Shown here: piece by piece, positions 15,804 through 23,668 of the stretch
How positions within the stretch are numbered: position 1 is the stretch's first letter
Layout of the letters: the number at the start of each line of letters is the position of its first letter
Source: Collinsella sp.
GTDB lineage: Bacteria; Actinomycetota; Coriobacteriia; Coriobacteriales; Coriobacteriaceae
Assembly: GCA_019414265.1 (NCBI GenBank)
Contig: DXMJ01000002.1
Location: 65,573 to 129,572 of the forward strand
Reading direction: 5' to 3'
DNA: 64,000 nt
Translations under genes and position numbers: made by a program
The notes under the pieces: model-generated
What the model was told of the DNA's origin: nothing
The model's input: the letters and a program-made list of their open reading frames with translations, nothing else
The model's database searches: none

Positions 15804-16286
15804 ATGACTCAACCCAAGATTCTTCTCGCACGCATCGACGACCGTTTCATTTACGGACAAGACGTTGAGCTGTGGAACGAAGCCGTGGGTTCCAACCTTG
15901 TCCTAATCGTCAACGATGAGATCGCGGCAGATTCGCGCCAATGGGCACCCATGAGGGTGGCGGCGCCAGAAGGCGTTTGGACGCGGTTTTTCTCGGTGCA
16001 AAGGACCATCGACGTCATTCATACCGCAACGCCTCGCCAATTGATTCTGATCATGGTGGCCTCACCCTCCGATGCGCTCGCGCTGGTTAAGGGCGGTGTG
16101 CCGATCACCAAGATCAGCATTGGTCATATGCAGGCAGGGGAGGGCAAGCGTCCCGCAACGCCCGCAGTTGCCGTAGACGACACAGACGTCGCTGTTCTCA
16201 GAGAGCTGCAAAAGCTCGGCATAGAACTAGAAATCCGCTATCTCCCCAGTTCCGCCCCCGACCCCATCGGCAATCTGTTCAACTGA
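15804..16286 (+). CDS. Orphan mannose-family EIIB with Tyr in place of the phosphorylated His
   Basis: 160 residues from the ATG at 15804, colinear with the EIIB at 6068 along its whole length (ILLARID, RFFSVQRTIDVIHTATPRQ, LALVKGGVPITKISIGHMQAGEGKR, LGIELEIRYLPS). The active loop, LVHGQV in the true EIIB, is FIYGQD here, so residue 17 is Tyr. It therefore cannot carry phosphate in the normal way. No EIIA, EIIC or EIID lies beside it. It may be a regulatory or decoy EIIB, or a decaying duplicate, though the frame is intact. Its stop codon lies inside a 31-bp repeat. Confidence 0.82.
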   Translation: MTQPKILLARIDDRFIYGQDVELWNEAVGSNLVLIVNDEIAADSRQWAPMRVAAPEGVWTRFFSVQRTIDVIHTATPRQLILIMVASPSDALALVKGGVPITKISIGHMQAGEGKRPATPAVAVDDTDVAVLRELQKLGIELEIRYLPSSAPDPIGNLFN

Positions 16287-16314
16287 TCCCTTGGGGACGG
16301 AGGAAAACGGATCA
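16284..16314 (+). repeat. 31-bp repeat with TGATCC/GGATCA arms at a stop codon
   Basis: Starts with the TGA stop of the orphan EIIB. An exact 31-bp match in the other orientation lies at 32378-32408, beginning right after the galT stop. The inner GGGGACGGAGGAAAA also occurs at 61599-61613. Confidence 0.8.
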
Positions 16315-16352
16315 TTTTGCCTTCGTAGGGGATCTGTGTGGCGCTGTCCGCC

Positions 16353-16504
16353 AAAACTATGCCGGTTTACTACGATGAATTGCTTATCGCCGAGCATGCC
16401 AAATTTGCAGAGAATAAAACCGCAGGTAGACGAGTTGCTAATTTTTTATAAACCAGCGCGTGGTCGGACATAGTGGGTTCATCGTAGTAATTCGGCATAG
16501 TTTT
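16353..16504. repeat. Nested hairpin element with AATAAAACCGCAGGT core
   Basis: Outer arms 16353-16378 and 16479-16504 are reverse complements at 24 of 26 positions. An inner CCGAGCATG / CGTGGTCGG pair lies within. Between them, AATAAAACCGCAGGT (16413-16427) is identical to the core of the element at 46605-46725. No coding capacity is visible. Architecturally it is the same family as the 46.6 and 60.6 kb elements, but with different outer arms. Confidence 0.75.
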
Positions 16505-16551
16505 GTTATGTCACCAATTCGGTGGCATCGAAAAGAAGGATTTAGGCATGA

Positions 16552-16589
16552 AGCAGCGCCCGTCGGCGGTGGTGCCGGCGGGCGCTGCT
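16552..16589 (-). terminator. Hairpin behind galM
   Basis: AGCAGCGCCCG pairs with CGGGCGCTGCT around a GC-rich loop just downstream of the galM stop. There is no U-run on the minus strand, so it is a weak or factor-assisted terminator. Confidence 0.5.
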
Positions 16590-16612
16590 GTGCGAGATGT
16601 CGCGTTGTGGGC

Positions 16613-17665
16613 CTAGTGCCTCATAAAGTGGTATTCGATCATATTGCTGTAGGGGTGACCCGGACCCACAATGCCCTGCGGGAACAGCGGCTGGTGCGGC
16701 GTGTCGGGGTACATCTCGGCCTCGAGGGCAAAGCCGGCGCCCCAGCCATAGTTGGCATCGTCCTTGGCGTGCTCGTCGCCCAGCCAGTTGCCGGTGTAGA
16801 GTTGCACGCCCGGGGCGGTGGTGTAGTAGTCCAGCTCACGACCGGTCCACATCTCCTCGACATGTAGGGCGCGACGCAGGTTGCGGCCGTACTGATAGCC
16901 ATCGATGCACAGGCAGTGATCGTAGCCACGGGCCTGCTTAATCTGCGGGTCGTCGGCCTCCATGCCGGGTGCGACGGGGCGCAGCTCGCGAAAGTCAAAC
17001 GGTGTTCCCTCGACCGGAGCGATTTCGCCGGTGGGGATGTTCTGCTCGTTAATGGGCAAGTAGTGGGCAGCGTTGGCGATAAAGAAGTGCTCACAGTCCA
17101 TGCCGGCGTTATGGCCGGCAAGGTTAAAGTACGTGTGGTTGGTCATGGACACGTAGGTGGCGCGGTCGCTCTCGCAACCATACTCGATGCGGAAGACTCC
17201 GGTGCGCGTAACGGTAAACACAGCCGTAAAGATTCGGTTGCCGGGCAGGCCCAGCTCGCCATCCTTAAGCGAGGTGGTCATGCGCACGGCGTTGTGAGTC
17301 TCGTCGAGCTCAACGTCCCATACGCGCTTGTGCAGACCATGCTCAAGATCGCTGTGCAGGTTGTTGACGCCTTCGTTGGCCGGCATATGCCAGTCCGTGC
17401 CGTCGATGGTGATCGTGGCGCCCGCGGTGCGGTTTGCCACGGGGCCGATGGTCGCGCCAAAGCAGGCGGGGTTGTCAAAGTAATCCTCGAGCTTATCGAA
17501 GCCCAGCACCACATCGCGCACGTTGCCGGGAATGTCGGGCACATCGATACCCAGCACGGTGGCGCCATAGTCCATAATGCGAACGCAGATCTCGGGCCCG
17601 TTGAGGGTGTAACGATGAACGGGGGTACCGCACGGCGCGGTGCCGAAAAGCTCGGAAGTGATCAT
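16613..17665 (-). CDS. galM: Galactose mutarotase (aldose 1-epimerase, GalM)
   Basis: 350 residues from the ATG at 17665 with AGGA upstream. It is a complete GalM: MDYGATVLGIDVPD, the FGATIGPVANRTAGA substrate loop, the catalytic-His region MTNHTYFNLAGH, and the catalytic Glu in GFALEAEMYPDTPHQPLFPQ. It equilibrates alpha- and beta-galactose in the cytoplasm before galactokinase. It stands alone on the minus strand, divergent from lacR, and about 16 kb from galK-galT, so it is probably controlled separately from them. Confidence 0.9.
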   Translation of the reverse strand: MITSELFGTAPCGTPVHRYTLNGPEICVRIMDYGATVLGIDVPDIPGNVRDVVLGFDKLEDYFDNPACFGATIGPVANRTAGATITIDGTDWHMPANEGVNNLHSDLEHGLHKRVWDVELDETHNAVRMTTSLKDGELGLPGNRIFTAVFTVTRTGVFRIEYGCESDRATYVSMTNHTYFNLAGHNAGMDCEHFFIANAAHYLPINEQNIPTGEIAPVEGTPFDFRELRPVAPGMEADDPQIKQARGYDHCLCIDGYQYGRNLRRALHVEEMWTGRELDYYTTAPGVQLYTGNWLGDEHAKDDANYGWGAGFALEAEMYPDTPHQPLFPQGIVGPGHPYSNMIEYHFMRH

Positions 17666-17820
17666 TTGGTTCCTAACATCGAGGTATTTCCGACAAACTG
17701 TAGCGCGAACAGGTGAGATTATCACTACACCCCACTAAAGCAGGGGGTATTTTTCTCAAAAAAGTGATGATTGGAGCTGTGCTGGCGTTGATTTTTGACG
17801 CGCACGAGTCTGATACAATT

Positions 17821-17840
17821 TGTTCGTTACTGTTTGAATG
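17821..17840 (+). promoter_or_regulatory. Probable LacR operator in the lacR promoter
   Basis: TGTTTGAATG at 17831-17840, just behind TTTGTTCGTTAC, recurs as TGTTTGAATG at 28435 (before lacF) and TGTTCGAATG at 29791 (before lacA). The three places are just the expected regulon of a lac DeoR repressor. TACAAT at 17814-17819 may be the -10. Confidence 0.5.
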
Positions 17841-17871
17841 ATATGTGCGCAAAGAACGGCGAGGATTCATC

Positions 17872-18636
17872 GTGATTAAGGCGGAGCGACAGGATAAGGT
17901 TCGTCAGCTGCTCGAGGAACAGGGCACGGTCTCGGTCAAGGAGATCTCGGACGCACTGGGCGTCTCGGATATGACGATCCGCCGCGATCTTGAGGAGCTT
18001 GCGAGCCTAGGTGAGATTGAGCGCGTGCACGGTGGAGCCCGTAGCGCGCAGGGCCGTCCACATGCTATGTTGCGCCACGAGTATTCGCACAGCGAAAAGC
18101 GTACCAAGCATGCCGAGGAAAAGCTGCAGATCGCGCGCCGCGCCGTTGAGCTCATCGAGGAGGGCTCGACCATCTTTTTGGGTACGGGCACCACGGTTGA
18201 GCAGATGGCCTCGATGCTGCCGGCGTTTCGCCTGCGCATCGTGACCAATTCGCTTTCGGTGTTTAACTTGCTTGAGGCGCGCGAAGACTGCGACCTGTGC
18301 CTCGTGGGCGGCATGTACCGTCGCCGCACCGCCGCTTTTGTGGGACCAACGGCCGAGGATACCCTGCGTGCGTTGGGCATCGACGCGGCGTTTATCGGCG
18401 CCAACGGCATTCTGGATGGCGATGTGTCTACGTCCAATATGGACGAGGGCCGTATCCAGCAGCTCGCCTTTAGCAAGGCAGACTCGCGCTACTTGATCGC
18501 CGATTCAAGCAAGATCGGCAAGCGCGACTTCTACACCTTCTGCCGCCTGGACAGCTTGGACGCCGTGGTGTGCGAGCCGGGCATCGCCGCCGAGAATCGC
18601 GCCGCCATCGAGGAACACGCGCAGGTCATCTGCTAG
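17872..18636 (+). CDS. lacR: DeoR-family lactose/tagatose repressor (LacR-like)
   Basis: 254 residues from the GTG at 17872, chosen for the GGCGAGGA eight bases upstream and because this start gives the usual N-terminus IKAERQDKVRQLLEEQGTVSVKEISDALGVSDMTIRRDLEELA. The C-terminal sensor domain has IFLGTGTTVEQMA, IVTNSL, LVGGMYRRRTAAFVGP and IADSSKIGKRDF. LacR of lactic acid bacteria is released by tagatose-6-phosphate, and this length and pattern fit. It is divergent from galM and followed by a 65-bp palindrome. The regulon assignment rests on the shared TGTTYGAATG motif. Confidence 0.82.
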   Translation: MIKAERQDKVRQLLEEQGTVSVKEISDALGVSDMTIRRDLEELASLGEIERVHGGARSAQGRPHAMLRHEYSHSEKRTKHAEEKLQIARRAVELIEEGSTIFLGTGTTVEQMASMLPAFRLRIVTNSLSVFNLLEAREDCDLCLVGGMYRRRTAAFVGPTAEDTLRALGIDAAFIGANGILDGDVSTSNMDEGRIQQLAFSKADSRYLIADSSKIGKRDFYTFCRLDSLDAVVCEPGIAAENRAAIEEHAQVIC

Positions 18637-18678
18637 CTTAGGTATTACAGATCTAGATATTTCGAACCGGGTGCCCCC

Positions 18679-18743
18679 GTTCATCTCAATCTGTAACAAT
18701 TGGGGCCGAAAATCCCTGCTAGATGTTACAAATCGAGACAAAC
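18679..18743. repeat. 65-bp palindromic repeat, copy 1
   Basis: GTTCATCTCAATCTGTAACA at the left and TGTTACAAATCGAGACAAAC at the right form a long imperfect hairpin around a GGGGCCGAAAATC-type core. Two further copies lie at 23408-23469 and 23488-23552. Confidence 0.8.
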
Positions 18744-18764
18744 GGCCTGCTCGGGTCGAGCCAA

Positions 18765-18809
18765 AACAAAAAAGCCGCATGCGAACCCGTGGAGGGATTC
18801 GCATGCGGC
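18765..18809 (-). terminator. Terminator of the first lacE-lacG operon
   Basis: On the minus strand GCCGCATGCGAATCC pairs with GGGTTCGCATGCGGC, followed by TTTTTTGTTTT. Confidence 0.9.
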
Positions 18810-18832
18810 CGACAGGGGGTATGCGGCTTGAA

Positions 18833-20254
18833 TTAGGCCATGAGCAGGCCGGTCTCCGCGACGTTCTTGTACCAGTACGCGCTCGCCTTGGGATAGCGCT
18901 TCTGGGTCTCGAAGTCGATGTAGAACAGGCCGTAGCGCTTGTTGTAGCCGTTGGTCCAGGAGAACTGGTCCTGCAGCGACCACACAAAGTAACCGTCGAC
19001 GTTTACGCCGCCGTCGATTGCCTTGAGGATCCATGCGAGATGCTGGCGCATGTAGTCGATGCGAGGGGCGTCGTCGATAAAGCCGTCCTCGAAGTCGTCC
19101 TTATAGCCCATGCCGTTCTCGGTGATGTAGATCTTCTTGTAGTTGGGGTAATCGTTCTTAATGCGGAGCAGCAGGTCGTAGAGGCCCTCGGGATAGATGA
19201 TCCAGTCCCAATCGGTGGTGGGTACGCCTTCGCGCACGCATGACTCGCCCACGCCCTTGAGGAACCAGCGCGAGGAGCCCTTGTCGCCGGTGCCATTGTG
19301 GTTGATGTCGTTTTCGCCCTCGGCGGCACGCAGGAACTGGCACTTGTAGGTGTTGACGCCCAGGCAATCGTTGTAGGGGAGCGCGGCGGTCAGCGCGGCG
19401 ATGTCCTCGTCGCGGACGTCGAGCTCGCCGCCGGCGATATGGGCCAGCTTGGTCGCGGCCTCCATGGTGTCGGCTGCATAGTGGCCGCGGAAGGTGGCGT
19501 CGAGTACCCAGCGGTTGTTGATGACGTCGGCCATACGAGCCGCCTCGCAGTCGGCAGCGCTGTTGGGATCGAGGGGATACTTGGGCTCCAGGTTCTGGAC
19601 AATGCCGATCTCGCCCTCAAAGCCGCCCTCATGGAAGGCGACGACAGCCTTGGCGTGGGCCACCATCATGTTGTGCATGAGCTGGAAGGCCTTGTCCAGG
19701 CGGTACTTCTCGCCGTGCGGCCAGTTGCCGACGATAAAGCTGCCCTCGGCGGTTGCGGGAATCTCGTTAAAGGTAAACCAGTGCTTGACCTCGGTGAACT
19801 CGGCAAAGCAGAACTTGGCGTACTCGACGAAGGCGTCGATGGTCGTGCGCGTCAGGAAACCCTCGCCGCCGTTCTGGTAAAAGGCCTCGGGCGTATCGAA
19901 GTGATCGAGCGTGACATAGGGGATAACGCCAGCTTTGTTGCAGGTGGCGAAAAGCTCGTGATAGAAAGCGACACCCTCGGGGTTAATCTCGCCGGTGCCA
20001 CTGGGGAAGATGCGGCTCCAAGCGATGGAGACGCGAATGCCGTTAATGCCGAAGCGCTGGCACAAGTCGATATCGACCGGATATTTGTTGTAGAAGTCGC
20101 TTGCGGGGTCGGGGGAGAAGCGACCCTGAGCAGCCAGGAAATCGTCCCAGGGCACTTTGCCCTTGCCGTGCGTGCGGGTCTCACCCTCAACCTGGTAAGC
20201 GGCGGTGGCGCCGCCAAACACAAAGCCGTCGGGGAACTGCATGGGGTTGGTCAT
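18833..20254 (-). CDS. lacG: 6-phospho-beta-galactosidase (GH1), copy 1
   Basis: 473 residues, the LacG length. GH1 features in order: FVFGGATAAYQVEGETRTHGKG, GIRVSIAWSRIFP, the acid/base Glu164 in TFNEI, TTDWDWIIYPEGLYDLL, and the nucleophile Glu379 in IYITENGMGY. Ser432, Lys439 and Tyr441 in SWTNGYNKRY are the residues that hold the 6-phosphate in LacG. It splits lactose-6-phosphate into glucose and galactose-6-phosphate in the cytoplasm. It is second in an operon, 75 bases behind lacE. Residue 117 is Asp in LDHFDTP where the second copy has His. Other 6-phospho-beta-galactosides are possible substrates. Confidence 0.9.
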   Translation of the reverse strand: MTNPMQFPDGFVFGGATAAYQVEGETRTHGKGKVPWDDFLAAQGRFSPDPASDFYNKYPVDIDLCQRFGINGIRVSIAWSRIFPSGTGEINPEGVAFYHELFATCNKAGVIPYVTLDHFDTPEAFYQNGGEGFLTRTTIDAFVEYAKFCFAEFTEVKHWFTFNEIPATAEGSFIVGNWPHGEKYRLDKAFQLMHNMMVAHAKAVVAFHEGGFEGEIGIVQNLEPKYPLDPNSAADCEAARMADVINNRWVLDATFRGHYAADTMEAATKLAHIAGGELDVRDEDIAALTAALPYNDCLGVNTYKCQFLRAAEGENDINHNGTGDKGSSRWFLKGVGESCVREGVPTTDWDWIIYPEGLYDLLLRIKNDYPNYKKIYITENGMGYKDDFEDGFIDDAPRIDYMRQHLAWILKAIDGGVNVDGYFVWSLQDQFSWTNGYNKRYGLFYIDFETQKRYPKASAYWYKNVAETGLLMA

Positions 20255-20329
20255 GAGTCATCCTTTCTGTGGGATACGAATAGGGAGAGGTGCCCGAACT
20301 GGGGATCCGGGCACCAACAGAGGGAGGAA

Positions 20330-22108
20330 CTAGTCGAGGTTCTCGCGGAGCCACTTGATGGCGCCAGCGGGGTCGCGAGTAAGGTCGATATATTCCTTAC
20401 CGCGCGGGGCGAGCAGCTTAATGCCCAGACGATCGGTGTCGGCCTTCATGTCGTTGTAGTAGCTACGAACCTGCGGAGCGAGCACGATGACGTCGTACTG
20501 ATCCATGATGGCAGTGTGCTGGCCATAGGCGCCTGCGGAGGAAGCGATGTTCTCTCCGGTCTGTGCGGCACCTTCCTTGATGGCGTTGGCAAGCATGGCA
20601 GAGGTGCCGGCGCCGGCGCACAGGACGAGGACCTTCAGGCCATCGACATCCTTCTTGGCGGATGCATCGGCAGCGGGCTCGGGCTGATCGGCGACAGGCT
20701 TGCTGTCGGCGGCGGCAACGGTCGTCTCGACGGAAGCGGTGGCCTGCTCGACAGCGGGCGTAGAGGCGTTGGCGGCGACGGAAGCGGCACCATCGGACTC
20801 GAGTCCCAGCTCGGCGGCGCGCTCGGCCTCCTGGTCGCAGAGCAGCTTATCGTATGCCTTCAAGAACGGCAGGTAGATGATGGCGTCCAGCAAGATGATG
20901 ATCGCGACAAATACCAGGGCGATAAGCTGGAAGTTCGTGGTGATGAAGATGCCGATGGGGGCAGGGGTAGCCCAAGGCACCACGAAGGAGAAGCCGTTCA
21001 TACCCACATTGTCGATAAAGAACTTGGCAACACTCACGTTGACGCAGCCGGCGGCAACAAAGGGGATGAGCATGTAGGGGTTAAGGATCATCGGCGCGCC
21101 AAAGAGCAGCGGTTCGTTGACGGCGAAGGCAACAGGGACAATCGAGGCCTTACCGACGGCTTTGAGCTGCTTGGACTTCATGAAGAGAATCAGCAGAAGC
21201 GGCACGATGAACGTGGCGCCGGTGCCGCCGAACTCACCCACGAGCGACATGTTAAAGGTGAGGGAGTGGGCGGGGTGGCCGCCTGCCAGCAGAACCTGCA
21301 GGTTCTCGGCCTGGTTGGCAAGACGGATGGGGTCGATGCCCGGCTGGACGATCGAGGGGCCGTGGACGCCGATGAACCAGAAGAACGCGGTGGCTGCCTG
21401 GATAAGGATAAGGCCAGGATAGGTTTCTGCAGCGGTAAAGAGCGGGGAGAGCAGTTTGATAAGCAGCTCGGAGAACGGAACGCCCATGAGGTTGCGCACG
21501 ACGACATCGATGATGCCGCAGATGATGACGGCGCCGCCAAAGGGGATAATGTCGCGGAAGTTCTGAGCGATGGCGCCCGGGACCTCCTTGGGCAGCTTAA
21601 TGGTCAGATCGCGCGAGACGCAGAATTTGTAGACCCACACGGTGATGAACGCGGCGATATAGGCCGAGAACAGACCGCGCGTGCCCATGCTGGTGCAATC
21701 GAAGACCGAAAGTTCGGAGCCGTTGAACTTGGTGGTGAACTGCGTAACGGCGAGCAGCAGCATGCTGCACTGGGCGGCCACCATGGTGGAACCGTCGTTG
21801 AGCACTTTGCCGGCGGGCATGCGACGGTTCATGGAAGCCGTGAAGTTCTTGGCAGTGGTGCCAGCAACCATGATGCCCATAACGCCCATGGTGAAGTTGT
21901 ACAGCTTGTTGCACCAGTCGATAAGCGGCTGGGGCAGCGTGATGCCGACTACGCCGGGAAGGGTGGCGATCAGCAGGAAGATCGAAGAGGTGAGGACGAT
22001 GGGCATGCACCCAAGGAATCCGTCCTTAATGGCCTGGAGGTAGACGTTCCTCGAGATCTTCTCAAAGAACGGTTGATGCTTTTCGAGCATCTTTACGATG
22101 GCGTCCAT
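20330..22108 (-). CDS. lacE: Lactose-family PTS EIICB, copy 1
   Basis: 592 residues. The EIIC part (about 1-430) has ten or so membrane segments with FWFIGVHGPSIVQPGIDPI, GGTGATF and AVNEPLLFGAPMILNPYMLIPF, all typical of lactose/cellobiose permeases. An Ala/Thr/Glu-rich linker (430-490) leads to the EIIB domain with the phosphorylated Cys497 in VLVLCAGAGTSAML. It imports and phosphorylates lactose or a related beta-galactoside, taking phosphate from LacF. The only lactose-type EIIA in the window is at 28527, about 6 kb away. It is divergent from its LacI regulator. Confidence 0.9.
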   Translation of the reverse strand: MDAIVKMLEKHQPFFEKISRNVYLQAIKDGFLGCMPIVLTSSIFLLIATLPGVVGITLPQPLIDWCNKLYNFTMGVMGIMVAGTTAKNFTASMNRRMPAGKVLNDGSTMVAAQCSMLLLAVTQFTTKFNGSELSVFDCTSMGTRGLFSAYIAAFITVWVYKFCVSRDLTIKLPKEVPGAIAQNFRDIIPFGGAVIICGIIDVVVRNLMGVPFSELLIKLLSPLFTAAETYPGLILIQAATAFFWFIGVHGPSIVQPGIDPIRLANQAENLQVLLAGGHPAHSLTFNMSLVGEFGGTGATFIVPLLLILFMKSKQLKAVGKASIVPVAFAVNEPLLFGAPMILNPYMLIPFVAAGCVNVSVAKFFIDNVGMNGFSFVVPWATPAPIGIFITTNFQLIALVFVAIIILLDAIIYLPFLKAYDKLLCDQEAERAAELGLESDGAASVAANASTPAVEQATASVETTVAAADSKPVADQPEPAADASAKKDVDGLKVLVLCAGAGTSAMLANAIKEGAAQTGENIASSAGAYGQHTAIMDQYDVIVLAPQVRSYYNDMKADTDRLGIKLLAPRGKEYIDLTRDPAGAIKWLRENLD

Positions 22109-22211
22109 AGAGCTCCTTTGCTACTTAATGCGCGACGCATGTGGATGGAACTGGTCGTCGATGGATGGTCAGGACTGCCCGGAAACCTTCCTGCTTAAGG
22201 AAGGCATTGCC

Positions 22212-22247
22212 AAATGACAACGTTGTCATTTCGTTAATGACAACGTA
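22212..22247. promoter_or_regulatory. LacI-type operator between lacE copy 1 and its regulator
   Basis: AAATGACAACGTTGTCATTT (22212-22231) is a perfect 20-bp palindrome with a central CG, the classic LacI-family operator form. A second partial copy, ATGACAACGT, starts at 22237. It lies about 105 bases upstream of lacE and 150 upstream of the LacI gene and so can control both. GTGAACGGT occurs at 22281-22289 next to it. Confidence 0.75.
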
Positions 22248-22383
22248 AGACATTTTTGGAAGAGCAACAAGGATTTACGGGTGAACGGTCGATATTGTCC
22301 GATAAACGGCTGATTTGTCAGTCGGGCAGGTAGTGTATGCTAGAACACAAAAAACAAGCGATGCAAAACCGACTGGAGAAGCA

Positions 22384-23394
22384 GTGGCAACGATGGACAA
22401 GAAAAACGTCTCGATGAACGATGTGGCGATTGCCGCAGGTGTTTCTCTCAAGACGGTGTCGCGTGTGATCAACGAGCCCGATAGCGTGCGAGAGTCGACA
22501 CGCGATAAAGTCCATTCCGCAATGGAGGCGCTCGGGTTTCGAACCAACTTTGCCGCGCGTTCGCTCAAGTTGGGCCGTTACGGGTGCATCGGCGTGGTGA
22601 TGTTTCACTTGTCGGGCGGCGCCGTGGACATGATTGACGGTATCGCCGATGCCGCCGAAGAACGCGGCTTTGCGCTCACGATGATCAAAAAGCGGGCAGG
22701 GGAGAAGATGACCCTTGCCGACGCAGCGCGCAGGATGTCGCAGCTGCCTGTTGATGGCATGATCTTCAATCTGCGCCAGATGGTCGATGACTTTGATACC
22801 TTTGAGGCGCCGAAAGACCTCAAGACGGTGATTATCACACCGATGGAACATCCTACCTGCTCTACCGTCAGTGACGACCAAGAGGGCGGCGCGCGTATGG
22901 CGTGCGAGTACTTTTTGGACCACGGTCACAAGAACGTGTACTTCGTTTCGGGTAAGAAAGAGTCGCTGTCGAGCCAGTGCCGTATGAAAGGTTGGCGTGC
23001 GGCACTCGAGGCACGTGGCATTGAGCCGTCCGAGCCTCTGCAAGGCGATTGGAATGCGGATAGTGGCTATGCCGCGGGCCTTGTGCTTGCCGATAAACCC
23101 GATTGCACGGCGATCCTCGCTGCTAACGACTGCATGGCAAACGGTGTGATGATGGCTCTACGTGACAAAGGGCTCAGTGTGCCCGACGACGTGTCCGTGA
23201 TCGGCTTCGACGATGAGCTCTACAAGACGATTCCCAACTCGATTCTGACGTCGGTGAAGTTTCGCCACCGCGAGCTGGGCATCCGTGCGCTTAACGAGGT
23301 CGTTGCGGGTTTGGAAGCCCCGAGCTCCAGAAGTCGTACGCTTGTCTCGGGCGTGTTGGTCGAGCGTGCGAGCGTGCGGGATTTGCGGGCGTAG
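22384..23394 (+). CDS. LacI-family regulator of the first lacEG operon
   Basis: 336 residues from the GTG at 22384, because GGAGAA ends three bases before it; upstream in-frame starts have no ribosome site. HTH: MNDVAIAAGVSLKTVSRVINEPDSVRESTRDKVHSAMEALGFRTNFAARSLKLGR. The periplasmic-binding-type sensor follows (GGARMACEYFLDHGHKNVYFVSG, ILAANDCMANGVMMAL, DVSVIGFDDELY). It is divergent from lacE-lacG with a 20-bp palindrome between them, so it probably represses that operon. The sensed sugar is unknown. The 65-bp palindromes follow its stop instead of a normal terminator. Confidence 0.85.
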   Translation: MATMDKKNVSMNDVAIAAGVSLKTVSRVINEPDSVRESTRDKVHSAMEALGFRTNFAARSLKLGRYGCIGVVMFHLSGGAVDMIDGIADAAEERGFALTMIKKRAGEKMTLADAARRMSQLPVDGMIFNLRQMVDDFDTFEAPKDLKTVIITPMEHPTCSTVSDDQEGGARMACEYFLDHGHKNVYFVSGKKESLSSQCRMKGWRAALEARGIEPSEPLQGDWNADSGYAAGLVLADKPDCTAILAANDCMANGVMMALRDKGLSVPDDVSVIGFDDELYKTIPNSILTSVKFRHRELGIRALNEVVAGLEAPSSRSRTLVSGVLVERASVRDLRA

Positions 23395-23407
23395 GCGTGC
23401 TCGGCTC

Positions 23408-23552
23408 GTTCATCTCAACCTGTAACAGGTAGGGCCGAAAATCTCAGCTAGATGTTACAGATTGAGATATCTCTGCTCGGGCGTTCTGTTTGTCTCGATC
23501 TGTAACAGCTTGGAGCGAAAAACTCAGCTAGATGTTACAGATTGAGACAAAC
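23408..23552. repeat. Two tandem 65-bp palindromic repeats, copies 2 and 3
   Basis: Copy 2 spans about 23408-23469 and copy 3 23488-23552. Each has TCTCAAYCTGTAACA-like left and TGTTACAGATTGAGA right arms around GCGAAAA/CTCAGCTAGA. Both lie between convergent genes (LacI and lacG copy 2). Confidence 0.8.
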
Positions 23553-23570
23553 GTGCGGTACGGTCTGCCC

Positions 23571-23615
23571 AAAAAAGGCCGGGGGCGGCGCGTCGTGTGA
23601 CGTGCCGCCCCCGGC
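23571..23615 (-). terminator. Terminator of the second lacE-lacG operon
   Basis: On the minus strand GCCGGGGGCGGCACGT pairs with ACGCGCCGCCCCCGGC around a short loop, followed by CTTTTTTGGG. Confidence 0.9.
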
Positions 23616-23668
23616 TGAGAAATGGGGACAGGTTATGTGAGCGGGGCAATTCCGCTGGTCGCAAGCCG

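Noticed and set aside
19298..22198. A very long open frame (966 codons) on the plus strand
   Set aside because: It is antisense to lacG copy 1 and lacE copy 1, which have clear family motifs. The frame is open only because of the GC-rich codon bias of the real genes; its product is Gly/Asp/Glu/Val-rich with no recognisable domain.
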